A stretch of 64,000 bases of DNA from NCBI RefSeq assembly GCF_007994075.1, contig NZ_VIWU01000001.1, positions 8,494,001-8,558,000 of the forward strand, in the 5' to 3' direction. Every line of letters starts with the position of its first letter. The first letter of the stretch is position 1. Origin of the DNA: Pseudonocardia hierapolitana (lineage in GTDB: Bacteria; Actinomycetota; Actinomycetes; Mycobacteriales; Pseudonocardiaceae). Below the pieces are notes generated by a model, which saw only the letters and a program-made list of their open reading frames with translations, made no database searches and had not been told where the DNA came from. Position numbers and translations under genes: made by a program. Shown here piece after piece: positions 33,569-42,045 of the stretch.

Positions 33569-34234
33569 TCAGTTCGTGATGGCGATTCCTGCTGCGGCTA
33601 CGGCGAGTGCGCCTAGTCCGAGAGCGGCGGGGATGCTGGGTGGGACGTCGCGCGCTTGGCCGAAGCGGTTGTAGAGCCCGGTGAGGCGGCTGCGGATGTG
33701 GTCGCCCCAGGCGACGCCGGCGACGAGCAGCAGGAGGCAGGGCAGGCAGTAGATCATGGCGTAGCCGGCGAGCACGAGCAGCCCGTGGGGTGTGGTGATG
33801 CCGGAGCTGACCAGGCGCTCGATGGCGATGGCGTAGGGGAAGGCGTTGGGGAGGTCGGCTGCGGTGACCACGGCGCCCAGCGGTAGTGCTGTCCAGGGGG
33901 TGAACCAGGCGGGGAGCGTGATCTGAGCGCGGTGGGTTCGGCGCAGGCGTTGCAGCGCGGAGCGCAGGAGCATCAGTGCGGCGAGTCCGAATGCGATGCG
34001 GCGGACCCAGATCAGCCCGCCGTCGAGCACGCCGGCCGCGGCGTCTGCGGCGAGGTAGAACCCCGCGCCGAGTCCGAGCACGGTGAGGTAGGCGCCGAGC
34101 ACGTAGGCGAGTGCTGCGCGGACCGGGTGGCCGTTGGGCAGGACCAGGACGAGTGCGACGCCGAGGATGGTCGCGGGGTTGAGCGAGTCGAGCAGGGCCA
34201 GCCCGGTGACGGTGAGCAGGAGCGCTGTGCTCAT
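33569..34234 (-). CDS. GAP-family (Sap-like) membrane protein
   Basis: 221 residues from ATG 34234, overlapping the TetR stop as ATGA. Six hydrophobic segments are visible: 'LLLTVTGLALLDSLNPATIL' at the start (the LDSLNPxT signature), 'AYVLGAYLTVLGLGAGFYL', 'VVTAADLPNAFPYAIAIERL' and 'LAGYAMIYCLPCLLLLVAGV'. The family includes mycobacterial Sap, linked to transport of glycolipids, and relates distantly to LysE/CcdA-type exporters. It is co-transcribed with and probably controlled by the TetR gene upstream, which suggests an efflux role; substrate unknown. Confidence 0.85.
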   Translation of the reverse strand: MSTALLLTVTGLALLDSLNPATILGVALVLVLPNGHPVRAALAYVLGAYLTVLGLGAGFYLAADAAAGVLDGGLIWVRRIAFGLAALMLLRSALQRLRRTHRAQITLPAWFTPWTALPLGAVVTAADLPNAFPYAIAIERLVSSGITTPHGLLVLAGYAMIYCLPCLLLLVAGVAWGDHIRSRLTGLYNRFGQARDVPPSIPAALGLGALAVAAAGIAITN

Positions 34235-34764
34235 CGCGAGGTGTTTCGCCGGCTGGGCGAGGTGTCGGTGAGCAGGTGGGTGATCAATGCCTCGACGCGC
34301 TCGGGTGCCGGTGGGGCCCCGAGCAGCGCTTCGGTGAACAGTCCGTCTCCCACCAGGCGCACGACGTCGGCGTGCACGGGGTCGCCGACCTCGGCCTCGA
34401 TTGCCGACTGCCAGCGGCGGACGGCCTGCCCGACGTCGGGCGGTAAATCCACCCCGCCCGCGGACACTCGAAAAAGGGAGAGCAGGGCCCGGGCTGCGGC
34501 CTGCTCGGCACCGTCGGCCGCTGACAGCCGCAGCCACGTGGCCGCCGCCGTTCCACCGTCGGCTGCGGTGGCCATTGCGGCGTCGGTCTCGGCCAACGCC
34601 CGGTGCACCAGCCCGTGCGCCAGCGCGCGACGGTCGGGGAAGTGGTGCAGCAACCCGCCCTTGCTGACTCCGGCGGCCGCTGCGACCGCATCGAGCGTCG
34701 GCGCCGGGTCACCGGCGAGGACCAACCGTTGTAGTGCGTCCAGGACACGATCGCGGAGAGACAC
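34231..34764 (-). CDS. TetR-family transcriptional regulator
   Basis: 177 residues from ATG 34764. The N-terminal helix-turn-helix is typical: 'VLDALQRLVLAGDPAPTLDA', 'VAAAAGVSKGGLLHHFPDRR', 'ALAHGLVHRAL'. The C-terminal ligand domain is of the short 'TetR_C / SCO1712' kind. A 20-bp palindrome 14 bases upstream of the start fits an autoregulatory operator. It forms a two-gene operon with the GAP-family membrane protein. Confidence 0.92.
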   Translation of the reverse strand: MSLRDRVLDALQRLVLAGDPAPTLDAVAAAAGVSKGGLLHHFPDRRALAHGLVHRALAETDAAMATAADGGTAAATWLRLSAADGAEQAAARALLSLFRVSAGGVDLPPDVGQAVRRWQSAIEAEVGDPVHADVVRLVGDGLFTEALLGAPPAPERVEALITHLLTDTSPSRRNTSR

Positions 34765-34777
34765 ACCGCCAAGCGTA

Positions 34778-34797
34778 CCGACCGGCTAGACGGTCGG
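34778..34797 (-). promoter_or_regulatory. TetR operator candidate
   Basis: CCGACCG-GCTAGA-CGGTCGG: perfect 7-bp arms with a 6-base centre, 14 bases upstream of the tetR start. Size and position are those of a typical TetR-family operator; the TAGA centre may overlap the -10 element. Confidence 0.65.
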
Positions 34798-34922
34798 GGT
34801 CGCAGAGCTGAGTGGGGTCGTTCGGCATCTGCCCTGTTCGTTCTCCTTGCCCTCGTTGAGCAGCGGACATATCCGGAGGGGCATCTCGGGACCAAGCCGT
34901 GCCGGGGCCCGCGCCGGAGTGG

Positions 34923-34993
34923 GGGTCTCTCCTCACGTCGCGCAGTGACGGTGCCCGGGATAGGACCCGTCGCGCCGACGCGAGGAGAGACCC
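34923..34993. repeat. Long inverted repeat (about 20-bp stem)
   Basis: GGGTCTCTCCTC (34923-34934) pairs perfectly with GAGGAGAGACCC (34982-34993), and pairing continues inward (ACGTCGCGC against GCGCCGACGC) with one mismatch and one bulge. The loop is about 28 bases. It lies in a 380-base stretch between tetR and a decayed gene where no coding sequence was recognised. It could be a strong hairpin RNA, a terminator or an insertion-element end. Confidence 0.65.
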
Positions 34994-35189
34994 ACTTGAT
35001 CACCCGGCGGGGTTGTGCTCGCTGTCGAGTTCAGAGCACCGGCCCCGGCGGGCGTCGGCGCTCGCGTTGGCGCTCAGTCCTTGTCGACGGTCCGCGCGAC
35101 CCGGATGACCACCAGGTCCCGCGTTTCTAAGGGTGGACGTCGCGCGTCGGCTTAGCAGGGCGGTGGCCCAGTGGCACCTCGGGTGCATC

Positions 35190-35691
35190 GACGACAACTG
35201 ATGCCGCCGACACCGCCAAGGGTGGACCAGTGAGCTGCGCTGGGATGCCGGTCGGCGTCTCACCAGGTCCTCCCACTCGACCGGACGACGCGGCAGCCCG
35301 AAGAACCGCCCGACGCGCCCTCGCGTGTCGGCCGCCCCCATGAACCAGCCGCCCGGCATGCGGCGGAGGCCGATGTCCCCGACCCGCGCGATGCCCCCTC
35401 TCCCGTCATCACAGGTTGACCGATGATCGAACCGACCAGCACCCCTTCCGCGAGGTCCTGGTCGCGCATGTTCCGCAGCCGAACGGCATCCACCAGCACC
35501 TGCCGGTCCTGCCACCGCCGAACCGCGACGGCGGGCGCGAACATCCGCACTCCCCCGATGTCCGTGACCAGACCCGCGAAGGCCGCGTCCCGCGGATGCG
35601 GAGTGTGGCGGACCGCGACGTCGTGGACGTGACCGAGGTGCTGCGCTTCCGGACCGACGACGGGTCGGCCGAGGAGTTGCCGCACCCACAC
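35190..35691 (-). pseudogene. PRC-barrel-like domain gene, frameshifted
   Basis: From GTG 35691 (or 35685) the minus strand reads 'VRQLLGRPVVGPEAQHLGHV', 'HDVAVRHTPHPRD', 'FAGLVTDIGGVRMFAPAVAV', 'RLRNMRDQDLAEGVLVGSII' 'GQPVMT'. Near 35400 the frame must shift to continue with 'ARVGDIGLRRMPGGWFMGA', 'DTRGRVGRFFGLPRRPVEWE' 'DLVRRRPAS'. Together these form a double PRC-barrel-like module of the kind placed in front of MgtE-type Mg2+ transporters in actinomycetes. No membrane part follows, so the transporter body, if it existed, is gone. Confidence 0.6.
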
Positions 35692-35764
35692 CGTTCGACC
35701 AACCCGGTCCTCCGGCGGACCACACGCAACCAGACCTGCCGCAGCGCGGCAGGTAGCAGCCCGA

Positions 35765-36181
35765 TCAGGCGCCATGGCCACTGCTCATCCGACGCTGCTC
35801 AGCTCGGCGGCAGTGGCAGGTCAGGCACCACCGCGTCTGCGGCACCGCGCACAGCACCTCGACGGCGATCTCCTCATCGCAGCCCGCACACCGCCCGTAC
35901 CTACCCGTCCGGATCGCCATCAAAGCGGTCTCGATATCCGCCAGGGCACGACCGGCGCCGGCCGCGACCTGCTCGTCCACCTGGGCGCGAGCGATGTCGG
36001 CAGTCGTGCACGCCCCGTCACGTCGCGCGGGCCCCATCATGGCCATCGAGCTCAGCTGCTCGACCCGGAAAGCCCGCTCGCGTTCGAGCGCCTCGCGCAG
36101 TCGAGGCAGACACCGAACGAGCTCGGTACGCCACCCGCCCCTCCCGGGTGAGACGTGCGTCCGGGCCGCCACTGCATGCAT
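35765..36181 (-). CDS. DksA/TraR-type C4 zinc-finger protein
   Basis: 138 residues from ATG 36181, with GAGGAG 13 bases upstream (GTG 36193 is an alternative). A helical region 'LPRLREALERERAFRVEQLS' is followed by 'DEQVAAGAGRALADIETAL' and the zinc finger 'GRYGRCAGCDEEIAVEVL' with 'RWCLTCHCRRAEQ', i.e. CxxC-x17-20-CxxC. This is the DksA/TraR fold that binds RNA polymerase through its secondary channel; actinobacterial members are often short and of unknown effect. Confidence 0.85.
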   Translation of the reverse strand: MHAVAARTHVSPGRGGWRTELVRCLPRLREALERERAFRVEQLSSMAMMGPARRDGACTTADIARAQVDEQVAAGAGRALADIETALMAIRTGRYGRCAGCDEEIAVEVLCAVPQTRWCLTCHCRRAEQRRMSSGHGA

Positions 36182-36716
36182 CGTCGACTTCACGCTCCTC
36201 GGGAACCACTGGTCTGCACGCCCAGGCCACGATCGGGGTGGGCATGCGGACGGGCGCGAGGGGATCGGCAGTCCGCATGCCCAGCCCGGCGCACCGGGCA
36301 CCTCCAACGCTGCCTGCTCCAGGTCCCGGCGGCAGGGGCGGTCACCGGCCGACTCGCGCCATCCGGAGTTGCCGGCTTCCGGCAACATCGTGCAACCTGC
36401 TCCGGTCGATCACGAGGGGAATACCTTCTCGGCCATCGACGCGAAGTTGCCGCAGACACAGTCATTGCCGTGGGTCGGCAGATCGGGTTCCAGCAACTCT
36501 GCGGGGGAACGCCCCAGTCCGGGGAGTCCGGGCGAGGCAGAGTGGAAGTACGACGAGGGTGCTACGACCCGCTTCGACTCGCCCGTGGATCGATCGATCT
36601 CCTCGCGATCGGGAGCGGTGGCAGTAGCACGGATCCACGGCGGAAGCCGCGCGGCCTGCCTCACGGTGCCGCAGACGACCCGTCCGCCTGCCCGAGAACG
36701 ATCATCAGGAGCTGAG
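36182..36716 (+). other. Stretch without recognisable gene
   Basis: About 535 bases between the divergent DksA-like gene and the ESFPASDPP small protein. Frames on both strands are low-complexity; none shows a motif. It presumably contains both promoters. Confidence 0.4.
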
Positions 36717-36914
36717 ATGTTGCACCAACGAACAACCGGAGCCACCGCGGTCGTGCCGAACGGACGGAAGGCCCGGTCGGCGCCGCCCATGACGGTCGGA
36801 CATTTCTCCGCTCCGGCCCGATCCGGTTCGGAGGCCGGCGCGGAATGGAGCGACATCGTCCAGGAATGGGGCGAGCAGTCGTTCCCGGCGAGCGATCCGC
36901 CGGCGAACTGGTGA
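36717..36914 (+). CDS. Small protein with C-terminal SFPASDPP motif
   Basis: 65 residues from ATG 36717, with AGGAG 5 bases upstream (36707-36711). The polar N-terminal half is Ser/Ala/Arg-rich and the protein ends 'EWSDIVQEWGEQSFPASDPP' followed by ANW. An acidic/aromatic stretch leading to ESFPASDPP near the end is a known signature of a widespread family of tiny proteins of unknown role. A longer reading on the opposite strand here is an antisense shadow. Confidence 0.75.
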   Translation: MLHQRTTGATAVVPNGRKARSAPPMTVGHFSAPARSGSEAGAEWSDIVQEWGEQSFPASDPPANW

Positions 36915-37065
36915 ATCTCCAGCTCATGAACAACGTGACGGTGGTCGGGTGGGAACGGTCGGCCCAACCCACCGCGTGGCTCCGCGGGCGCCGAGGCGGC
37001 TCCCCCTGCCCTCGTGCCCTTCGACCCGCTGCAGCTAGATCTGGATGAAATGAGTGGAAGCCCTG

Positions 37066-37461
37066 ATGCCTGCGCCTACTACGACGCTCATCGCTCCTCA
37101 GAGTGCAACGAGATCGAACGTGCTTCACCGCCGGCAACGTGTTCCCGTCATACTCCGACTCACCCCACAGCAGGCGAGAGACCTGCCCCGGTGGATGCCA
37201 CACCTCGTTGAGGAGGCGCGTCGTCAGCTGCGCCACCACGGGGACGCCGCGCGGGACGTGGTGATCGATCTGTCGTCCCTCCCGCCGACTTCGGCTTGCG
37301 CTCCGCTGCTGATGCTCTTCACGCTCGTCCGCAGGCTCCTGAGCGCGGATGCGGGCGTCGTGGTCACCGGCGTGAACCCGGCCTTGCGCGCGTGCCTGGT
37401 TGCGGAGCTCCCGACCGGCGTCACGGTCGTCGATCGACGAGGGCGGCGCTGGTCCAGCTGA
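37066..37461 (+). CDS. STAS-domain-like protein (anti-sigma factor antagonist type)
   Basis: 131 residues from ATG 37066, with GGAAG 6 bases upstream; GTG 37054 is possible. The C-terminal 90 residues resemble a STAS fold: 'DVVIDLSSLPPTSACAPLLM', 'LFTLVRRLLSADAGVVVTGV', 'LPTGVTVVDRRGR'. The phosphorylatable Ser/Thr region reads PPTSACA. It converges on a PP2C-type phosphatase gene, which suggests partner-switching control of a sigma factor, though the two are on opposite strands. Confidence 0.6.
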   Translation: MPAPTTTLIAPQSATRSNVLHRRQRVPVILRLTPQQARDLPRWMPHLVEEARRQLRHHGDAARDVVIDLSSLPPTSACAPLLMLFTLVRRLLSADAGVVVTGVNPALRACLVAELPTGVTVVDRRGRRWSS

Positions 37462-37590
37462 CGGGCACGCGACCGGCGAGGCCCGCTGCTTGGACCTCCT
37501 CGTCGGTGAGCGGTTGGAGTGGATCGACGCGCAGCGACTGGCGACGACGAACGCGGCCAGTTCGCGTTCGTCGCAGACCACGAGCGGTGA

Positions 37591-38841
37591 TCACTGGGCC
37601 TGCGGTTGCTTCGGATGCCAATCGAGGCACACGACCGTGGCGTCATCGCTGATCTCGCCGTTGCACGACTCGGTGACGGACCGGGTGATATGTCGTACGA
37701 GTTCGGGAGGCGCGAGCTCATGGTGGTCAGCGAGCAGCGCGGCCAGCCGGCGATAGCCGAAATCCTGCCCACCTCGCTGATGGGCCTCTGTGATGCCGTC
37801 GGTGAACAGGAGCAACCTGTCCCCCGGATGGAGCGCGATCGGGTGAACCGGGTAGTGCGTGGAACCGAGCAGCCCGAGCGGCAGCTCGGGCGGGATGAGG
37901 AGTTCACTGACCGCGCCGTCCCGGACCAGCAGCGGCGGCGGGTGTCCGGCGTTGAGGATCGTTCCTACGCCGCTGTCGACATCGAGTTCGAGGATGAGGC
38001 CAGTGACGAAGTCGGGGCCCGGGAACTGCTCCACCAGGTGCCGATTCGCAGTCTCGGCCTGCTGGACGATCGAGCAGTGCGCGCGGCGGGCGTTGCGCAT
38101 CGCCGTGCAGGAGAGGCTGGCCAGCAGCGACGCGCGCAGCCCGTGGCCGGCCGCGTCGCTGACGCCCACGGTCAGGCAGTGCGCGCTGACGGCGTAGTCG
38201 AAGTTGTCCCCTCCGATCTCGTACGCGGGCTCCAAGGTGCCCGCGATGGAGAACGCGGGCAGCTCGAAGGCCAGACTGGGCAGCAGCTCCCACTGGATCT
38301 CCGCAGCCAACCCCAGCTCACGCCGGCGGCGCAGCATCTCGAACCGGTCGGTGTAGCGGCGAGCGCCGGTCAGGACGTGCCCCAGGACGCGCGCGACATC
38401 GTCGAGTACCTCCATGGTTCCCCCGCCGACGTGGTGGCCGGGCAACGTTACGGCGAGGACCCCGAGACGCTCCGCGCGGACCGACACCGGGAGGTAGACC
38501 ACCACCGCGGGCCCGGGCACGCCACTGCCAGCGGCCCCGGCCGCAGCAGCATCACCGGATGGATCCACAACGGCGGTGACGCGGCGCTGCTCCCGGTACG
38601 CCACACCCGCAGCGCTGTCGAGCAAGTCCTGGGACCGGATCGGCGCAGTGGCAGGGTCCACCGCCACCGGCTCCAGACTCGCCTCCGCGTAGTCCGACAG
38701 CAGGACGACGCAGCCCTGCGCCGACACGTGCCGGGCCAGCCATCGTGCGCAGACATCAACCAACTCGCTCGGCGGCGCTCGATCCAGATCCTGCAACAGC
38801 GCGCCGATGCCGGGCCGAGCAGCCGTCACATCCTCCGTCAC
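37591..38841 (-). CDS. GAF-PP2C (RsbU/SpoIIE-type) serine phosphatase
   Basis: 416 residues from GTG 38841 (GTG 38850 possible). A GAF-like sensor domain covers residues 10-175 ('CARWLARHVSAQGCVVLLSD', 'AVVVYLPVSVRAERLGVLAV'). A linker helix 'RRRRELGLAAEIQWELLPSL' leads into the PP2C domain: 'EIGGDNFDYAVSAHCLTVGV', 'SDAAGHGLRASLLASL', 'TILNAGHPPPLLVRDGAV' and 'LLLFTDGITEAHQRGGQDFG'. The metal-binding Asp of SDAAGHG and of TDGITE are present, although the first motif has N-F-D-Y in place of the usual G-D-x-Y-D. Probable anti-sigma-antagonist phosphatase. Confidence 0.9.
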   Translation of the reverse strand: MTEDVTAARPGIGALLQDLDRAPPSELVDVCARWLARHVSAQGCVVLLSDYAEASLEPVAVDPATAPIRSQDLLDSAAGVAYREQRRVTAVVDPSGDAAAAGAAGSGVPGPAVVVYLPVSVRAERLGVLAVTLPGHHVGGGTMEVLDDVARVLGHVLTGARRYTDRFEMLRRRRELGLAAEIQWELLPSLAFELPAFSIAGTLEPAYEIGGDNFDYAVSAHCLTVGVSDAAGHGLRASLLASLSCTAMRNARRAHCSIVQQAETANRHLVEQFPGPDFVTGLILELDVDSGVGTILNAGHPPPLLVRDGAVSELLIPPELPLGLLGSTHYPVHPIALHPGDRLLLFTDGITEAHQRGGQDFGYRRLAALLADHHELAPPELVRHITRSVTESCNGEISDDATVVCLDWHPKQPQAQ

Positions 38842-38984
38842 CGCGGCCACCCTGCCACCCCCGCCACTGTCGCGCGACGGCCATGACGATTCCACCGCAT
38901 CGACACGTGGGCAGCGACCGGATCTGGCGCCAACGTTGCAGCCGAACAGGGACGACATCGTCCTGGCCCGCTGAAGCTCGAGCT

Positions 38985-39424
38985 ATTCCGGCAAGCTTGG
39001 TCCTGGCACTCGCCAATGTCGGGACGACCGTCGCGCTCTTCCCCGTCGTCAAGCGTCAGGACGAAGGCATCGCCCTCGGCTCCGTGGTCATGCGCACCCT
39101 CGAGGCGAGCGTCATCGCCGTCGGAGTCGTTCCCCTCCTCGTCGTCGTGACGCTGCGTCAGGACCTGTCGGGGGCGTACGGCATCGACGCCTCGCGATCG
39201 GAAGCGCATTGGTGGCATTCCACAACTGGACATTCCTGGTCGGCCCCAGCTTGGTCCTCGGAACGAGCACGGTGCTGCTCGCGTACCTGCTGTACCGATC
39301 CGGCCTCGTACCACGGTTCATCCCCGTGCTGGGACCGGTCTTCGCCGGGCACCGCCCAGATGTTCGGCCTCTACGAGCAGATCTCGGTGTGGGCCACCGT
39401 CACCCCTGTCCCGGCGTTCGCGAC
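38985..39424 (+). pseudogene. DUF4386 membrane protein relic
   Basis: Three consecutive frames together give a DUF4386 protein: 'ALANVGTTVALFPVVKRQDE', 'GIALGSVVMRTLEASVIAVG', 'PLLVVVTLRQDLSGA' in frame 1; 'VAFHNWTFLVGPSLVLGTST' and 'LAYLLYRSGLVPRFIPVLG' in frame 2; 'AQMFGLYEQISVWATVTPVP' in frame 3. At least two frameshifts and the loss of the N-terminal third make it non-functional. It ends against the convergent gene at 39425. Confidence 0.8.
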
Positions 39425-39886
39425 TCAGACATCCTTTGCGGCGACGTGGGTGACCGGTAGGTGGAACTTGCGTCCGAGGCGCGCGGGCAGGTCCTGGTGC
39501 AACCAGCGAGACAGGCGCGCCGGGAGCGTCGACACGATGATCTCGTCGAACTCCTGCCTCCCGAGGGCGTCTTCGACCGCGCGCATCGGATCGGGGTCAC
39601 ACACCTCGCCCCCTGCCGTGGCGCCGGCGGCGGCCAACTCCTTCAGGGTCGCCTGGAGCTTGGCCTGCGCCAACCGGCGAGCCTCCTCGGGGGGCGCAGA
39701 GATCGTCGGGACGCCACCGACGACCGGCATCGGCGGCAGGGCGGCGATCGACGCCAGATCGCTCACCTGGGTTGCGGGCACCACGAGCCAGAACTCAGCG
39801 GGACCATGGGCAACGCGCTCACTGATGAGATCCCTGAGTTCCTGGCTGCCGAGCGTCTGGTTCGCGACGACGAGGTAGCGGTGCAT
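39425..39886 (-). CDS. Usp-like hypothetical protein
   Basis: 153 residues from ATG 39886, with GGAGG 4 bases upstream; an 80-residue Arg/Pro upstream extension is rejected. The fold resembles a universal stress or permeability-factor protein: 'RYLVVANQTLGSQELRDLIS', 'AEFWLVVPAT', a helical middle 'EARRLAQAKLQATLKELAA' and 'RQEFDEIIVSTLPARLSRWL', 'DLPARLGRKFHLPVTHV'. Such single-domain proteins occur widely in actinomycetes without a known function. The Gly-rich ATP loop of Usp is absent. Confidence 0.75.
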   Translation of the reverse strand: MHRYLVVANQTLGSQELRDLISERVAHGPAEFWLVVPATQVSDLASIAALPPMPVVGGVPTISAPPEEARRLAQAKLQATLKELAAAGATAGGEVCDPDPMRAVEDALGRQEFDEIIVSTLPARLSRWLHQDLPARLGRKFHLPVTHVAAKDV

Positions 39887-40098
39887 GACGCCTCCGGGCA
39901 GGTTGTCGGGTGCGCCTGCCGCGGCGACCGCGGACCGGCACCGGACTGGAGAACGGTACCGCTCATCACCCGGCAAGAGAACGGGTGTGGACCCCCGGCA
40001 ACGACCGGCGGGCCGGCGACGTGGGCATGGGTCCGGAGTACCTCCGAACGAATCTCCGAATCGGCGTCGATCACGTGGGACGGGTGTAGGAATGCCCC

Positions 40099-40401
40099 AT
40101 GGACGAGAGTGATCGGCCACTCTTCCTCGTGGTCAATATCAAACCAAGACTGGACCGAATGGCGGAAGCCGAGGCGCAACTGCAGTCCATGCGCCGCAAC
40201 AGCATCACCGAGCCCGGTTGCGTCTTCATGTACCTCGCGCAGCCGCAGGACGACCCGTCCACGTGGGTGATGTTGGAGATGTTCCGCTCCCGCGCGGCGT
40301 GGGACGAGCACATGCGCCAGCCTTACAACATCGAGGGGAACATCATTCTGGAGGATCTCCTCCGCGAGCCCTCGGACCTGCGCCTTTTCGACCAGAAGTA
40401 G
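40099..40401 (+). CDS. Antibiotic biosynthesis monooxygenase (ABM)-fold protein
   Basis: 100 residues from ATG 40099. The dimeric alpha/beta-barrel ABM pattern is visible: 'LFLVVNIKPRLDRMAEAEAQ', 'NSITEPGCVFMYLAQPQDD', 'STWVMLEMFRSRAAWDEHMR'. Members oxidise quinols or small aromatics without cofactors, or act as stress proteins (YgiN type). Stand-alone gene, about 170 bases before the sugar cluster. Confidence 0.85.
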   Translation: MDESDRPLFLVVNIKPRLDRMAEAEAQLQSMRRNSITEPGCVFMYLAQPQDDPSTWVMLEMFRSRAAWDEHMRQPYNIEGNIILEDLLREPSDLRLFDQK

Positions 40402-40569
40402 GGAGCGCCCCGCAAAGTTAATATTGAACCTTGAACTAATGACGCACAGTACCGGATCAGACACTCAAGGTTGCCACCGCCTCCGGTGGAATCTGCCGTC
40501 GGCGCGGACTACCGTTCGACTGTGGGCTGCATCACATACCCCACTCCGCGTCAGCGAGAGGTGATCCGA

Positions 40570-41910
40570 ATGGCTCGACAGACGGTCACACGGATACAAC
40601 CCTACGAGGCACGCGACGCGAAGCCCAAGTTGGTTTACCCGGGCCTCACCATTCCGTTCATCCTGATCGTCACCTGCTTCGCGGCCTGGGGGTCCGCAGC
40701 CAACTTGACGGATGTTCTTGTGGGGGTTTTCCGGCACATCTTCACGATGTCGAACTTCCAGTCGGCACTTGTGCAGTTCGCGTACTACGGCGCGTACTTC
40801 TCGCTCGCCATCCCGGCCGCCTTCATCAACCGGCGCTACGGCTACAAGGCCGGCGTCCTCGCCGGCCTGGGGCTCGCCACGCTCGGTGGATTCCTGTTCA
40901 TCCCGGCAAGCGTGCTGCTCGCGTACGGGTTCTTCCTGATCGCTCTCTTCGTACTGGCGGCCGGACTGTCGATCCTCGAGACCTCGGCCAACCCGTTCGT
41001 GATCGCGATGGGCCCGGAGGAGAACGCGACCCAGCGGCTGAACCTCGCCCAGTCGTTCAACCCGGTCGGCGCGAACATCGGCGTCCTGCTCGGCGCATTG
41101 TTGATCCTCCCCCAGATCACGCCGGAGTCGGAGAAGGCCGCGATGACGGCAGACCAGCGGCTAGCGGCGCAGGAGCAGGACCTGTCGTTGGTACTCGGGC
41201 CCTATACGGGAATCGCCACCGCGCTCCTGCTGATCTGGATCGTCATCGCCATCCAGAAGATTCCTGTGCCGGAGGAGCACGCCCGGTTCGCGCCGGACGA
41301 GAGGAATACCGGCCTCGTCGGTCGTCTCTGGCACAACCGGCACTACCGGTACGGAGTGGCCGCACAGTTCCTCAACGTCGGCGCCCAGGTCTGTGCGTGG
41401 ACGTTCACCATCCAGTACGCCCAGGACGTGGTGGGCGTGCCCACCGCGAGCTCGGGCTGGTACCTCCAGGCCAGCCTCATCCTTTTCCTCATCTCACGGT
41501 TCGTGATGACCTATCTGCTCGGCATCTACCGGCCGACGAAGCTGCTGTTCGCCATGGGTTTGCTGGGGCTGCTGTTCTCCCTCATCGCCATGTTCTCGCC
41601 AAATATGATCGGATTGCTCGCCGTCGTCGGAATCTCCTTGTCGCTGTCACTCATGTTCCCGACGATCTACGGCGTCGCCCTGCAAGGCCTCGGCCCGGAC
41701 ACGAAGTTCGGCGCCGCCGGTCTCGTGATGGCCATCCTCGGAGGCGCGCTCCTTCCGCTGGTCCAAGGCAAGTTGATGGACATCATGGGCGCGAACCTGG
41801 CCTTCGTCGTCCCGGGGATCTGCCTGGGTCTGGTGGCCTGTTACGCACTGTTCGACCTCCGCACCGCACGGCACGGAGGGCCGCTCGTGAGCGAGGGCGC
41901 CGCGGGTTGA
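40570..41910 (+). CDS. FucP-type sugar:H+ symporter (MFS)
   Basis: 446 residues from ATG 40570, with GAGAGG 9 bases upstream; GTG 40561 is an alternative. Twelve hydrophobic segments are visible. Family signatures are 'TCFAAWGSAANLTDVLVGVF', 'NFQSALVQFAYYGAYFSLAI', 'LSILETSANPFVIAMGPEEN', 'RLNLAQSFNPVGANIGVLLG' and 'SLMFPTIYGVALQGLG', all of the L-fucose permease branch, whose members carry fucose, glucose/galactose or related hexoses. Co-oriented with a PfkB kinase and a GH65 phosphorylase fusion, it likely imports the sugar those enzymes process. Confidence 0.92.
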   Translation: MARQTVTRIQPYEARDAKPKLVYPGLTIPFILIVTCFAAWGSAANLTDVLVGVFRHIFTMSNFQSALVQFAYYGAYFSLAIPAAFINRRYGYKAGVLAGLGLATLGGFLFIPASVLLAYGFFLIALFVLAAGLSILETSANPFVIAMGPEENATQRLNLAQSFNPVGANIGVLLGALLILPQITPESEKAAMTADQRLAAQEQDLSLVLGPYTGIATALLLIWIVIAIQKIPVPEEHARFAPDERNTGLVGRLWHNRHYRYGVAAQFLNVGAQVCAWTFTIQYAQDVVGVPTASSGWYLQASLILFLISRFVMTYLLGIYRPTKLLFAMGLLGLLFSLIAMFSPNMIGLLAVVGISLSLSLMFPTIYGVALQGLGPDTKFGAAGLVMAILGGALLPLVQGKLMDIMGANLAFVVPGICLGLVACYALFDLRTARHGGPLVSEGAAG

Positions 41911-42045
41911 GGGCGAACGAGACGCGTCGGGCCTTGCTCGATCGCTGATCGCCTGCGCGAGCACCTGCCCGCGTGCCCCGACGGGCAGTGGCGATCCTCG
42001 ACCGCGCACCCGACACACCGGTTCTCTTCGATAGGAGTTGGGCGG

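Noticed and set aside
36410..36967. Minus-strand frame of 185 codons over the small SFPASDPP gene
   Set aside because: No recognisable domain, whereas the plus strand has a good ribosome site and a known C-terminal motif.
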